Positions 33,728 through 42,628 of a stretch of 64,000 nucleotides of DNA are shown piece after piece; position 1 is the first letter of the stretch, and the number at the start of each line of letters is the position of its first letter. This DNA comes from Thalassotalea atypica (GTDB lineage Bacteria > Pseudomonadota > Gammaproteobacteria > Enterobacterales > Alteromonadaceae): positions 2,294,001 to 2,358,000 of the forward strand of contig NZ_AP027364.1 in the NCBI RefSeq assembly GCF_030295975.1. The letters run 5' to 3'. The position numbers were made by a program, and so were the translations under genes. The notes under the pieces were generated by a model. That model was not told the origin of the DNA, searched no databases, and worked only from the letters and a program-made list of their open reading frames with translations.

Positions 33728-34072
33728 TTAGCCAGCTACACGCTTATTGGCTGCCTCGGCTAATTCCGAAGAAGTAATCGTTGCTAAATGAGTTTTAACA
33801 GTCTTTTTAGGTAATTTGTTAATCATCATGGCACCGGTCTTAACAGAGTTGTTGTCTGAAGCAAATGCCAGTAAATTCTTACCGTTACACTGAACGCCAT
33901 CAAAAATAGCACGGATTTTAAGTTTATTGCTTTTAAGGAAAGAACGAAGGCGCTTTTTGTCATCTACAGAGACATATTCACATAGGCTTTGTGCAACATT
34001 TGATGCTTGAGCAACAGGAGTAACAGATAGAGACATTAAAGCTAATGCAGGAACAAGAACTAATTTTTTCAT
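33728..34072 (-). CDS. Small exported DUF3718-type protein
   Basis: A 114-residue protein. It has a signal peptide (KKLVLVPALALMSLSVTPVAQA, cleaved before SN) and a mature domain with two Cys (SLCEYVSVDDKKRLRSFLKSNKLKIRAIFDGVQCNGKNLLAFA), which probably form a disulfide. This pattern matches the DUF3718 family of Alteromonadales, whose function is unknown. The frame is open for 30 codons further upstream, but ATG at 34072 is chosen because it gives the signal peptide and has TAAGGA ahead. Confidence 0.82.
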   Translation of the reverse strand: MKKLVLVPALALMSLSVTPVAQASNVAQSLCEYVSVDDKKRLRSFLKSNKLKIRAIFDGVQCNGKNLLAFASDNNSVKTGAMMINKLPKKTVKTHLATITSSELAEAANKRVAG

Positions 34073-34394
34073 CGGAGATATCCTTAATAACAAAACAATA
34101 AACCAAAATATTGAAACGCGCATATAAGGTATAACCCTCGCATTAGGTAGCTCCGCCATCATAGTTAACCCTTAGACCGGTAGCTTTGCGTGATATCCTT
34201 TCAAATATCGTGCCGTTTCTTGCTGGCTGCGCATTATACAGATTGTACAAAACAAGACAAGCTTTTTACTTATTGGTTACAAACGGCTTCTTAGATTCAT
34301 TAGAATCTCTACTGAGTTAGTTCGAATTTACACTAGGATGTTATTCAGTTTCGGTGGTAAAATCACGGTATTGAGAACACTTACAGCACCCATT

Positions 34395-34787
34395 ATGCAA
34401 CAAATGATTATTGTAGAAGTTGATACGCAGCCCATTGAATTATGTAAATTACTTAAAATTGCTAACCTCGTTGGTGGTGGCGGTGAAGCGAAAATGGTGA
34501 TCAGTGAAGGCTATGTTGGTGTCAACCACGAAGTAGAACTTCAAAAAAGAAAAAAGATTTACCACAATGATATCGTTGAATTTAATGGTGAAATTATTCA
34601 GCTACAAGTTGTTGAGTCGGCCGAGAACATTGAGCGACAAGACAAAAACAATACGGTCGAAGAAAAACGGCCTCAAAGTCAAAAACAGAAAAAGCCTAGC
34701 GCTGAAAACAAGCCTAAAGCGAAACAAAAATTAAAAACAGGCAGCAACGAATTAAGCGTAACCAAACGTAAGCCTATCAGTTTTTAG
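34395..34787 (+). CDS. S4-domain RNA-binding protein (YbcJ-like)
   Basis: A protein of about 130 residues. The first 75 form an S4 domain close to E. coli YbcJ (IELCKLLKIANLVGGGGEAKMVISEGYVGVNHEVELQKRKKIYHNDIVEFNGEIIQLQVVE). The last ~55 are a Lys/Gln-rich, probably disordered tail (EEKRPQSQKQKKPSAENKP), which YbcJ lacks. It likely binds rRNA or tRNA. The start is uncertain. The frame extends up to an ATG at 34338, but the added 19 residues look unrelated to the family; ATG at 34395 or 34404 fits better, although neither has a clear ribosome site. Confidence 0.8.
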   Translation: MQQMIIVEVDTQPIELCKLLKIANLVGGGGEAKMVISEGYVGVNHEVELQKRKKIYHNDIVEFNGEIIQLQVVESAENIERQDKNNTVEEKRPQSQKQKKPSAENKPKAKQKLKTGSNELSVTKRKPISF

Positions 34788-34967
34788 GCAAAGGGAAATT
34801 CATTATTCAAGTCTTCATAGTTCCTACTTAATAAGTGGGATGTTGGACTTGAGCACATTCAGTAAACAGAACCATGACCTTTTTCTAACAATGCAGACAT
34901 TACAATAATTATTAACGCGTTGCGATTTAACTAGATAAAAAGTACAGAGAGCATTTTAACGCCTAGA

Positions 34968-35609
34968 TTAATTTTTCTGGTTAAAAAAGTGGTTAAAATT
35001 TTGTTGTAACTGATCGATAAATTGGCCGACATGTATACCATCAACTAAGGCATGATGTACTTCTACAGATATTGGCATAGCTATTTCGTTGTTTATAGCT
35101 TTATATTTTCCCATCACTATTCTTGGTGTTGAGTCTTGTTTGCTTTGTTTTTGAGCGTGAGAAATACTTGTAAAATGAAGCCAAGGTAGAACTGAACAGA
35201 AAATTTCATTTCCTTTAGCGATATTTGGTTTTAGCGTTTTATGGCCATTCTTAATTTTAGTCATTTGCTGAACAGCATGTTGATAAAATAAACCAAAGTT
35301 ACTGCTAAGGCCAAACTCACAAAAGCTAAAACTCTCATCATTATTGAGCACAGTGCAACTTAATTCCAACTCGTCATGTACATCAATTTCATTGTTATTT
35401 ATCCTATACCTAAATGGCTCAATTTGATTAGCCGTATATCCAAGCAAAAACAATGAACAAATGAAAAAAGAAAGATTGTTTTCTTTGCAATGATTAAGTG
35501 TTTTGGTGACATCAATCGTCACACAGACGTTAAAAAAAGGTTGTTTGAACGTAGTATAAAAATCAAAGTGTTCCTTTCTGTACCAAGTATCGATGTTAAT
35601 TTTTTTCAT
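34968..35609 (-). CDS. Chloramphenicol acetyltransferase-like protein (CATA fold)
   Basis: A 213-residue protein of the normal CAT length. The catalytic HHxxxDG motif is HHALVDG with His185/His186 and Asp190, near the C-terminus as in CAT, and is followed by GxFIDQLQ. The N-terminal ID-W-RKEHFDFY start and CSVLPWLHFTSI strand also match CAT trimers. Family members acetylate chloramphenicol, but chromosomal CAT-like proteins often have other acceptors, so resistance is not assured. It stands alone, and no mobile element is visible beside it. Confidence 0.85.
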   Translation of the reverse strand: MKKINIDTWYRKEHFDFYTTFKQPFFNVCVTIDVTKTLNHCKENNLSFFICSLFLLGYTANQIEPFRYRINNNEIDVHDELELSCTVLNNDESFSFCEFGLSSNFGLFYQHAVQQMTKIKNGHKTLKPNIAKGNEIFCSVLPWLHFTSISHAQKQSKQDSTPRIVMGKYKAINNEIAMPISVEVHHALVDGIHVGQFIDQLQQNFNHFFNQKN

Positions 35610-35762
35610 GTCGCGTGGCGTTGTGTTAATTTAGAAAGATCCTAGCATCTCTGCAAGTCAATTCAATGAATTCTTCTAACAATAAAGTGAACCATTATTA
35701 ATAGCTAAAAGCATGCCTTTATTCAGTACACTTTAGCTAAACCTAGGTTCGCTTGATAAGAA

Positions 35763-36248
35763 TTAACCCAATGTTTTTTGCCAAAACATTGCTTTGCCCA
35801 TTGCTGGATCTAGTTCATAGCTGTCAAAACCTGCTTTTATATAGGCATTTTGTGCAACGTTGTTTCCTTCTAAAACCTCTAACGTTAGTTTGCAGGCTCC
35901 TCGTTCTTGAGCCATTTGCTCTACTTTAGCTAGCATCTTATCTGTTAACCCTAATCGGCGAAATTTCTTAGCGACTATCACATCATGTATATTGACAAGA
36001 GGCATACATGCGAATGTTGAAAACCCTTCTACGCAGTTAATTAAGCCAGCAGGCTCGCCATCAATAAAGCATAAAACACTGAACACGTTGGGTAGTTTTG
36101 ACATCGTTTTCGCTAAATTTTCTTTTACATCATTAGTGAGCGGTTTGCCTCCTCCCATCGGATCAAGAGCATATTCATTAAGCAAATAAACAACTGACTG
36201 CCCATGCTGCTCATCGTCAAAATTTGCCGCCACAATTTTAATATCCAT
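35763..36248 (-). CDS. GNAT family N-acetyltransferase
   Basis: A 161-residue GNAT protein. The acetyl-CoA loop is VIVAKKFRRLGLTDKMLAKVEQMAQERGACKLTLEVLEGNNVAQNAYIKAGF, an imperfect form of the R/Q-x-x-G-x-G/A motif A followed by the usual motif B, and LINCVEGFSTF lies in the core sheet. The acceptor is unknown. It is divergent from the pentapeptide-channel gene with 59 bases between them. Confidence 0.87.
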   Translation of the reverse strand: MDIKIVAANFDDEQHGQSVVYLLNEYALDPMGGGKPLTNDVKENLAKTMSKLPNVFSVLCFIDGEPAGLINCVEGFSTFACMPLVNIHDVIVAKKFRRLGLTDKMLAKVEQMAQERGACKLTLEVLEGNNVAQNAYIKAGFDSYELDPAMGKAMFWQKTLG

Positions 36249-36307
36249 TAATTTTTCCTTTCAATTGATATCAATACGATTCTATTTTCTAGCACTATAC
36301 TTGATAG

Positions 36308-37291
36308 ATGAGCAAAAATAACGACTTATGCCAATATTCTGATCCAAGCGGTGTCCATTGTCATGAACACGCGAATAACTCCGGGTATTGTTTTTGGCAC
36401 GACAAAACTACCAGCAAAGCAGAAGAGTGTTTTAAAGAAGCGCTAGAGAACTATGCTAAGTCAGGTGGCTTGTTAAGAGGTATTCAATTAAAGCATGCCG
36501 ATTTGTCCAACATTGATCTAGTCAATCACCATCAAAAAGAAGGTTTCGATTTTTCTTACGCAGATTTTTATAAAGCAAACCTCAATGGTGCGCATTTATT
36601 TAATATCAACCTCAATCACGCCAGCTTAATGAAAGCCGATCTTCGTGGAGCAAACTTGAACTGTGCTAATGTGCAAAACACCAATTTATTGGGCATTCGC
36701 TGGTCTGACAGTAAGATTGAAAATTTGAAAGTTGGTCGCAAATTAAAGCAAGAAATAGAAGCAAGAGCGGCCTTTAAAAATAGAGATTTCTCGCTCGCCA
36801 GTGACCTATACGAGCAAGCCGAAGAAGTATACCGTGACCTGCGTAAACATGCTGAGCATGAAGGTATATTCACCATGTCAGGTCACTTCATCCAAAAAGA
36901 ATTAACCATGCGCCGGATGCAGATGCCAAAATACAGCTTCAATCGATTAACATCTAAAATTGTCGATTTATTTTGCGGTTATGGCGAAGCACCACTGCGC
37001 ATCGTAGGTATCTCCATCTTGATGATATTGTGCTGTGCGGTTTTGTACGCTTTTACCGGATTAAATTATCAAGGTGAAGTAAAAGTATTTGACGAATCCG
37101 CAGCACTTGAGCAAAACATCGATCTATTATGGTCCTGTTTGTATTACTCGGTCGTTACCTTTACAACATTAGGCTATGGTGATTTTGCTCCTATAGGAAT
37201 ATCCAGAGCAATCGCTGCTTTTGAGGCATTTACAGGCAGTTTTACTATTGCCCTTTTCGTGGTAGTGTTCGTGAAAAAAATGACACGATAA
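36308..37291 (+). CDS. Pentapeptide-repeat protein fused to a two-helix K+ channel
   Basis: A 327-residue three-part protein. First comes a possible zinc site, Cys8, Cys18, Cys28 and His31 in evenly spaced positions (C-x9-C-x9-C-x2-H, residues 8-31). Next is a pentapeptide-repeat beta-helix at ~57-130 with A(D/N)LxxA-type repeats (HADLSNIDLVN, ADFYKANLNGAHLFNINLNHASLMKADLRGANL). After a helical linker comes an ion channel (Ion_trans_2): helices at ~232-250 and ~303-323 around the K+ filter TTLGYGD (286-292). It is likely an inner-membrane potassium channel with a cytoplasmic regulatory N-terminus. The signal it senses is unknown. Confidence 0.88.
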   Translation: MSKNNDLCQYSDPSGVHCHEHANNSGYCFWHDKTTSKAEECFKEALENYAKSGGLLRGIQLKHADLSNIDLVNHHQKEGFDFSYADFYKANLNGAHLFNINLNHASLMKADLRGANLNCANVQNTNLLGIRWSDSKIENLKVGRKLKQEIEARAAFKNRDFSLASDLYEQAEEVYRDLRKHAEHEGIFTMSGHFIQKELTMRRMQMPKYSFNRLTSKIVDLFCGYGEAPLRIVGISILMILCCAVLYAFTGLNYQGEVKVFDESAALEQNIDLLWSCLYYSVVTFTTLGYGDFAPIGISRAIAAFEAFTGSFTIALFVVVFVKKMTR

Positions 37292-37300
37292 TTTCCCGCA

Positions 37301-38431
37301 ATGACTCAAAATTCACATCCTTTTAAAAAAATATCTAGCCGCCTTATTTTCCTTAGTGCTGGCTTGTTGGGATATAGTCTCTCAATAGCGCCAATTAATG
37401 CGGAGTCATTTGCACCATTATTAGAGCCCGTATCTAACAACGCTGTTGCCTTGGTCCAAACTAAAAATAATCATTACATAGTGTCATTTTCAGGGTTAGG
37501 CTCAAAGAAAGATTATACCGACGTTCTTAACAAGACATTCGTCTATGATGTAACACGAAATAAGTGGCACCAAGGTAGTAATATACCGATGCAGACCCCC
37601 GTTGTAGACAAACGCACTAAAAAGGACATCACAGGCAGACTTGCCAGCGTTGCAACCGGCGTAGGCGAGCTCGCGTATGTATTTGGTGGCTATACAGTCG
37701 CCAGTGATCACGCTGAAATATCTGTACCTGATGTTTATAGTTATGATGTTAAACACGACAAATTTATTGTGCTGGCGCCAATGCCCGTCCCTGTTGACGA
37801 TAGCATCGCACTTTCATACAAAGGTCAATATATCTACTTAGTGAGCGGCTGGCACAACGATGGCAATGTTAACCTAGTACAGCTTTATGACATTAGAAAT
37901 AATACCTGGTCGCAAGCAACTCCCTTTCCGGGCAAACCGGTATTTGGACAAGCTGGTGCAATACTCAATAGCACTATGTTAGTTTGTGACGGCGTTACAA
38001 CCACAATCCACCAGTACAAACGTCGTTCATATTCCGCTGAGACTGCGTGCTACCAAGGGGACATTAATACCAACAACCCCAACAAAATTGATTGGCGCAT
38101 AGTGCCTCACCCTACAGGAATTGCACGTTATCGCATGGCTTCTGGGGCTGATAAAGCAAAGAAAGAATTTATATTCGTCGGAGGTAGTGATAACCCATAC
38201 AATTACAACGGTATAGGTTATAACCAAAATCCCTCGCAACCAGATAATCAAATTTGGCGCTATAGTTTAATGGACAAAAAGTGGTCAGTTACCACTAGTA
38301 ATCAACAAACCATGGATCACCGCGGCCTTATTGTATTCGATGGCAAACTGCTAACCGTTGGTGGCATGGGCAAAAATCAACAAGTATTAGATAAGATCTA
38401 TCAGCATGGCTCTTTAGTACAATCAAAGTAA
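37301..38431 (+). CDS. Exported kelch-repeat protein (NanM-like)
   Basis: A 376-residue protein with a signal peptide (RLIFLSAGLLGYSLSIAPINA) and about six kelch blades. Each blade ends in a W/Y-containing strand such as VYDVTRNKWHQGSNIP, SYDVKHDKFIVLAPMP, LYDIRNNTWSQATPFP and RYSLMDKKWSV, with paired Gly (VFGGY, FVGGS, TVGGM). The layout is that of YjhT/NanM, the periplasmic N-acetylneuraminate mutarotase, but no sialic acid genes lie nearby, so the substrate is open. It starts nine bases after the channel gene and may be co-transcribed with it. Confidence 0.8.
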   Translation: MTQNSHPFKKISSRLIFLSAGLLGYSLSIAPINAESFAPLLEPVSNNAVALVQTKNNHYIVSFSGLGSKKDYTDVLNKTFVYDVTRNKWHQGSNIPMQTPVVDKRTKKDITGRLASVATGVGELAYVFGGYTVASDHAEISVPDVYSYDVKHDKFIVLAPMPVPVDDSIALSYKGQYIYLVSGWHNDGNVNLVQLYDIRNNTWSQATPFPGKPVFGQAGAILNSTMLVCDGVTTTIHQYKRRSYSAETACYQGDINTNNPNKIDWRIVPHPTGIARYRMASGADKAKKEFIFVGGSDNPYNYNGIGYNQNPSQPDNQIWRYSLMDKKWSVTTSNQQTMDHRGLIVFDGKLLTVGGMGKNQQVLDKIYQHGSLVQSK

Positions 38432-38560
38432 AGGACAAGTTAAGACAAACCCCTTGGCTGAGCCTCCGATGATATTGGTAGGAACATTAGTCTCTGACAA
38501 AAAACACAAGAATATGCTAATTGAGGCTATTATTCCCTTTGTTGTCAGCTAGCGCCCTGC

Positions 38561-38566
38561 TAGAAT
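38561..38566 (+). promoter_or_regulatory. Possible -10 box of the proS promoter
   Basis: TAGAAT preceded by TGC (TGCTAGAAT) lies 45 bases before the proS ATG. No good -35 hexamer is visible at 16-18 bases, so the call is weak. Confidence 0.3.
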
Positions 38567-38610
38567 GTGCAATCGAATTTTTACTATCACGCTTTTTCGG
38601 AAAATTTTCA

Positions 38611-40320
38611 ATGCGAACTAGTCAATACCTACTTTCTACACAAAAAGAGACACCGGCACACGCCGAGGTCATTAGCCATCAATTAATGCTACGTGCGGGA
38701 TTAGTCCGTAATGTCGCGTCAGGGTTATACACCTGGCTACCGACAGGATTAAAAGTCCTTAGAAAAGTAGAAACAATTGTCCGTGAAGAAATGGAACGCG
38801 CTGGCGCAATCGAAACCTTAATGCCGATGGTGCAACCAGCTGATTTATGGGAAGAGTCTGGCCGTTGGGACGACTATGGCCCTGAGCTTCTGCGCTTGAA
38901 TGACCGTCATCATCGCCCATTTGTATTAGGTCCAACGCACGAAGAAGTAATCACAAAACTAATAAGCAATGAGATTGCGAGTTACAAGCAATTGCCACTG
39001 AATATGTTCCAAATTCAAACAAAATTCCGTGATGAAATTCGCCCTCGTTTTGGCGTGATGCGTGGCCGTGAATTTTTGATGAAAGACGCATACTCTTTCC
39101 ACACCAGTGATGAGTGCTTAAAAACAACTTACAAAGTGATGTTTGATGCTTATTGTAGAATCTTTGAACGTTTAGGCTTAGATTTCCGTCCGGTTATTGC
39201 TGACAATGGCTCAATCGGTGGTGAAGGCTCTCATGAATTCCATGTTTTAGCTGACTCAGGTGAAGATGATATCGCCTTTAGTGATGTGAGCGACTTTGCC
39301 GCTAACGTTGAAAAAGCAGAAGCACTGGCACCACAAGGTGATCGTCCAGTCGGGACTGAATCACTTTGCAAAGTAGCGACACCTAACGTTAAAACAATTG
39401 AAGAAGTTGCAACTTTCTTAAACGTAGAAGCTTCAAAGACAGTCAAAACCTTGCTTGTCCATGGCGCCGCTGCAGAAGGCGAAGAAACATCAATCATTGC
39501 CCTCGTTCTTCGCGGAGATCATCAGTTAAATGAAGTCAAAGCCGAAAACCTAGCAGAGATCGCTTCCCCACTAACCTTTGCTTCAGATGAAGAAATCAAA
39601 GGTGCAGTTGGCTGTGATGTGGGTTCAATTGGCCCGATCGGATTAACAATTCCTGTAATTGTCGATAGAAGCGCAGCACATATTGCGGATTTTGTCTGTG
39701 GCGCTAACGAAAACGACTTCCACCATACTGGTGTAAACTGGGATAGAGATTTTGGCGAATTTGTTATTCACGATATCCGCAATGTGGTCGAAGGCGATCC
39801 AAGTCCGTGCGGCCAAGGTAGCATAGTTATTAAGCGTGGGATTGAAGTGGGACATATTTTTCAATTGGGTAAAAAATATGCAGATGCGATGAACTGCGGT
39901 GTATTAACTGAATCAGGCAAACATGAAACCTTAACCATGGGTTGCTATGGGATCGGTGTTTCACGTATCGTTGCGGCTGCTATTGAGCAAAATCATGACA
40001 AACATGGCATTAAATGGCCAAAGGCGATCGCACCATTTCAAGTCGCAATCGTACCTATGAACATGCAAAAATCGGCACGCGTTAAAGAAACAGCAGAAAA
40101 TCTTTATGCCCAGTTACAACAGGCTGGCATTGAAGTCATGTTCGACGATAGAAAAGAACGCCCTGGCGTAATGTTTGCAGATCATGAATTAATTGGTACG
40201 CCGTTATTACTGATTATTGGTGAACGTAACTTAGACAATCAAGAGATTGAAGTGAAAAACCGCATCACAGGCGAAAAATCTATGGTTGCTATTAGCGATG
40301 TAATGGACCTATTCAAATAG
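38611..40320 (+). CDS. proS: Prolyl-tRNA synthetase
   Basis: A 569-residue class II synthetase, close to the 572 residues of E. coli ProS. It begins [33 protein letters not shown]. Motif 2 is [32 protein letters not shown]. The YbaK-like editing insertion spans roughly residues 225-390, and motif 3 is [19 protein letters not shown]. The C-terminal anticodon domain ends the protein. It charges tRNA-Pro and removes mischarged alanine. ATG at 38611 is chosen; an in-frame TTG at 38521 would add 30 residues absent from the family. Confidence 0.97.
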   Translation: MRTSQYLLSTQKETPAHAEVISHQLMLRAGLVRNVASGLYTWLPTGLKVLRKVETIVREEMERAGAIETLMPMVQPADLWEESGRWDDYGPELLRLNDRHHRPFVLGPTHEEVITKLISNEIASYKQLPLNMFQIQTKFRDEIRPRFGVMRGREFLMKDAYSFHTSDECLKTTYKVMFDAYCRIFERLGLDFRPVIADNGSIGGEGSHEFHVLADSGEDDIAFSDVSDFAANVEKAEALAPQGDRPVGTESLCKVATPNVKTIEEVATFLNVEASKTVKTLLVHGAAAEGEETSIIALVLRGDHQLNEVKAENLAEIASPLTFASDEEIKGAVGCDVGSIGPIGLTIPVIVDRSAAHIADFVCGANENDFHHTGVNWDRDFGEFVIHDIRNVVEGDPSPCGQGSIVIKRGIEVGHIFQLGKKYADAMNCGVLTESGKHETLTMGCYGIGVSRIVAAAIEQNHDKHGIKWPKAIAPFQVAIVPMNMQKSARVKETAENLYAQLQQAGIEVMFDDRKERPGVMFADHELIGTPLLLIIGERNLDNQEIEVKNRITGEKSMVAISDVMDLFK

Positions 40321-40347
40321 TAAACTGTTATCACTATATCAAAATTG

Positions 40348-40383
40348 AAAATGCCGAGTGTTTCTAATACTCGGCATTTTTTT
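40348..40383. terminator. Bidirectional terminator after proS
   Basis: AAAATGCCGAGT (40348-40359) pairs with ACTCGGCATTTT (40369-40380) around nine bases, followed by more T. It also suits the convergent gene at 40403. Confidence 0.9.
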
Positions 40384-40402
40384 GTATTTGGCTCAATATT
40401 TT

Positions 40403-41737
40403 TTACCAGCCAAGACGATACAATGGTAAACGTTTTAACCTGTCGTCAATATCTCCTAGCATTTTCTGATAACTATCTGAATTAACGGTTTTATATTCTT
40501 GTTTAAAGCGGCTTTTTGATAACCCTTCTTTTAGACCACTAATGCTTGGCAGCAATTGTTCATCAGTAATTGAAGATAAAATTTGCTGGGCTTTTTGCGC
40601 TGACGTTTCAGACCCTGTAACTATCATTGCCAATCGAGTACCAGCTCTATCGGCTTGCAAGTCAGCAAAACTAAAACCACTCCCGCCTTGGTTTGAGTCT
40701 AAAAACTCTTTAAACTCGCCCAATGCATCACTTGCGTATTGGCTGGAAAACAACTCTAACGCCGCGGAATAAACAAAGTGTTTTTGAAGATCGACCCTCT
40801 CTCGCAACGTCACTGTTGCCCTTTTTTCGTGCTGTATCCTAGCATCTCCTGCGGACAAAGGCTTGAATTCACCTATAAGCAATTTAAACCGTTCAGAGCC
40901 AAAATACAGTGCTAACGCTAGCAAAGCAGATTGGTTCTCATCTACTGCCGTAACAGCAACTTCATCGGCGAAAGTTCCAGTTCGCTGTTTTGCCAAATCA
41001 AAAACATGATTTACGTATAACGAAAGGCTTTGTGGTTTATTACCTTTTAATGTGCTTGAAAACTCAACCAGTGAAAAGTAGTAATGCTCGATATTCGAGA
41101 CTTCGCCAAATAGAGATAAATCGTCTCTTATCTGTGTAAATATTGACTGTTTATTATGAGGAGAAACAAGATTAGTATCTATTTTAGCTAGTAACAGCAA
41201 ACTTTCATTTTTCAGTTGAATTGATTTAATCATACCAATCATTTTGCTCGCCACATCACCCTTTAAATATAAATCGGCAAGGCTCACTAACGCATTTACA
41301 AAGGCATCTCCTTCAAATATTACGCTTCCAACTGAAACCTTTCCCATATGTAAGCCGTCTTCAGAAGGTAAAATTGTGCCTTCAATATTTAAAAATTTTA
41401 TCGGCTTTGGCAAAGGAAGTTCAATACTCGCTGTGATATTTGCCCCATTAGACGATAGAAATATATTAGCTACTACCTGTGGAATGGCTCTGTGTATTAA
41501 TGCGGCTAAGCCATCAGCCTCATTTTGATTGATAGTTACATAGCTAATTTCATTTTGCTTTCTTAATGTACTTAATACGCGAGAAGCCAACGCTTTACTG
41601 TCACGCGCACTTTTGGAATCTAAGTAACTGAATTGAGCCGTCGTTGCTGAATCATTTAAGAATGACAGCATCAACACAGCAAGAAATGAAATGACTATGA
41701 TGAATAATATAGCGAGTGTTTTTAATAAAGTTTTCAA
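40403..41737 (-). CDS. Membrane-anchored protein of unknown function
   Basis: A 444-residue protein I do not recognise. A single N-terminal helix (LAILFIIVISFLAVLMLSFL) should anchor it in the inner membrane with the bulk in the periplasm. Residues ~60-200 are strand-rich (ANIFLSSNGANITASIELPLPKPIKFLNIEGTILPSEDGLHMGKVSVGSVIFEG), reminiscent of lipid- or envelope-binding domains. The C-terminal half is helical, with FADLQADRAGTRLA near residue 366. It contains no catalytic motif that I can name. It is transcribed alone, convergent with proS. Confidence 0.78.
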   Translation of the reverse strand: MKTLLKTLAILFIIVISFLAVLMLSFLNDSATTAQFSYLDSKSARDSKALASRVLSTLRKQNEISYVTINQNEADGLAALIHRAIPQVVANIFLSSNGANITASIELPLPKPIKFLNIEGTILPSEDGLHMGKVSVGSVIFEGDAFVNALVSLADLYLKGDVASKMIGMIKSIQLKNESLLLLAKIDTNLVSPHNKQSIFTQIRDDLSLFGEVSNIEHYYFSLVEFSSTLKGNKPQSLSLYVNHVFDLAKQRTGTFADEVAVTAVDENQSALLALALYFGSERFKLLIGEFKPLSAGDARIQHEKRATVTLRERVDLQKHFVYSAALELFSSQYASDALGEFKEFLDSNQGGSGFSFADLQADRAGTRLAMIVTGSETSAQKAQQILSSITDEQLLPSISGLKEGLSKSRFKQEYKTVNSDSYQKMLGDIDDRLKRLPLYRLGW

Positions 41738-41849
41738 TTGAGCAAAGGAATTAGGTGAAATGAACTTTAGTTTAAAGACTGCCTTGAAAAAGTACAGTCT
41801 TAGATCCAGCCTGTACTCGAGCTAATGCACAGTGAATGACACGCCTGGG

Positions 41850-42443
41850 CTAATTTAAATCACATATATCCCAATAGATTTTTCGATCTAAGAAACTCGC
41901 TAACCGTTGATTAAGCTCCTTGAAGGTAGTCAACGGTTTATCGTTAGGTTGAAAACATTGCCAAATAAACTGATGACAATTATTTTCTAACAAATGGTAG
42001 TCACGGTATTGGTATATTTGCTTAATTGCTCGTTGTCCGGCGAGCTCCAAAGAAAGCGGTTCCCCTGTTGAGTCGCAAGCAATAAACATATTTTTCCCCG
42101 AGCGCTCATGGGTAAAACGTTCACTCGATAAAGGTTTAATTAAGCCATTGCCGTCAAGTTCAACAATGGTGTCTTCACCCACCCATATACCAGAGTGGTC
42201 CAATAGCCCACCAATTCCACAACACACCAATGAGCCAAATACAGGTTTTGTTTTTTGATAGGTTTTGAATACGTCGGTAGGGTAAATAGCGACAGAAGAG
42301 TCATGCTCCGGCAATTCAGATAGCTTCGTTGGTTTGTAGGAGAAACCACGTTGTCGTTGCTGTTCTTTTCTGTCGTCCGCTAACGTCTTAGCTGCGATCG
42401 CTGAAACCGCCGCTGCACCAAGCCATAACAAAGGTAATGCCAT
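41850..42443 (-). CDS. LRAT-domain (NlpC/P60-related) protein
   Basis: A 197-residue protein with an N-terminal hydrophobic segment (LPLLWLGAAAVSAIAA) and a lecithin-retinol-acyltransferase-like fold. Its catalytic pair would be His83 in LLDHSGIWVGEDTIVELDG and Cys156 in the NCHQF motif, the bacterial counterpart of the LRAT NCEHF sequence. Such proteins act as thiol acyltransferases or phospholipases on membrane lipids. The hydrophobic N-terminus fits membrane attachment. The substrate is unknown and the gene stands alone. Confidence 0.8.
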   Translation of the reverse strand: MALPLLWLGAAAVSAIAAKTLADDRKEQQRQRGFSYKPTKLSELPEHDSSVAIYPTDVFKTYQKTKPVFGSLVCCGIGGLLDHSGIWVGEDTIVELDGNGLIKPLSSERFTHERSGKNMFIACDSTGEPLSLELAGQRAIKQIYQYRDYHLLENNCHQFIWQCFQPNDKPLTTFKELNQRLASFLDRKIYWDICDLN

Positions 42444-42628
42444 AATTTATTCCTTATTCGATGACCAATTGCCCATTTTTAGCCTCTATCAATAACTAGA
42501 TTAATCTCGATTGAGAAAATAGCTATAAAAAACTTGCAAGTAACTGTTTCAATCACGGTAAATACTGGCACAATGCCTAATATAACTAGCTTACTTCTAA
42601 ATTAACACTTTTCCAAAGGGTCTATAAA

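Noticed and set aside
38521-38610. Upstream TTG start for proS
   Set aside because: It adds 30 residues not found in prolyl-tRNA synthetases and would place translation across the likely promoter.
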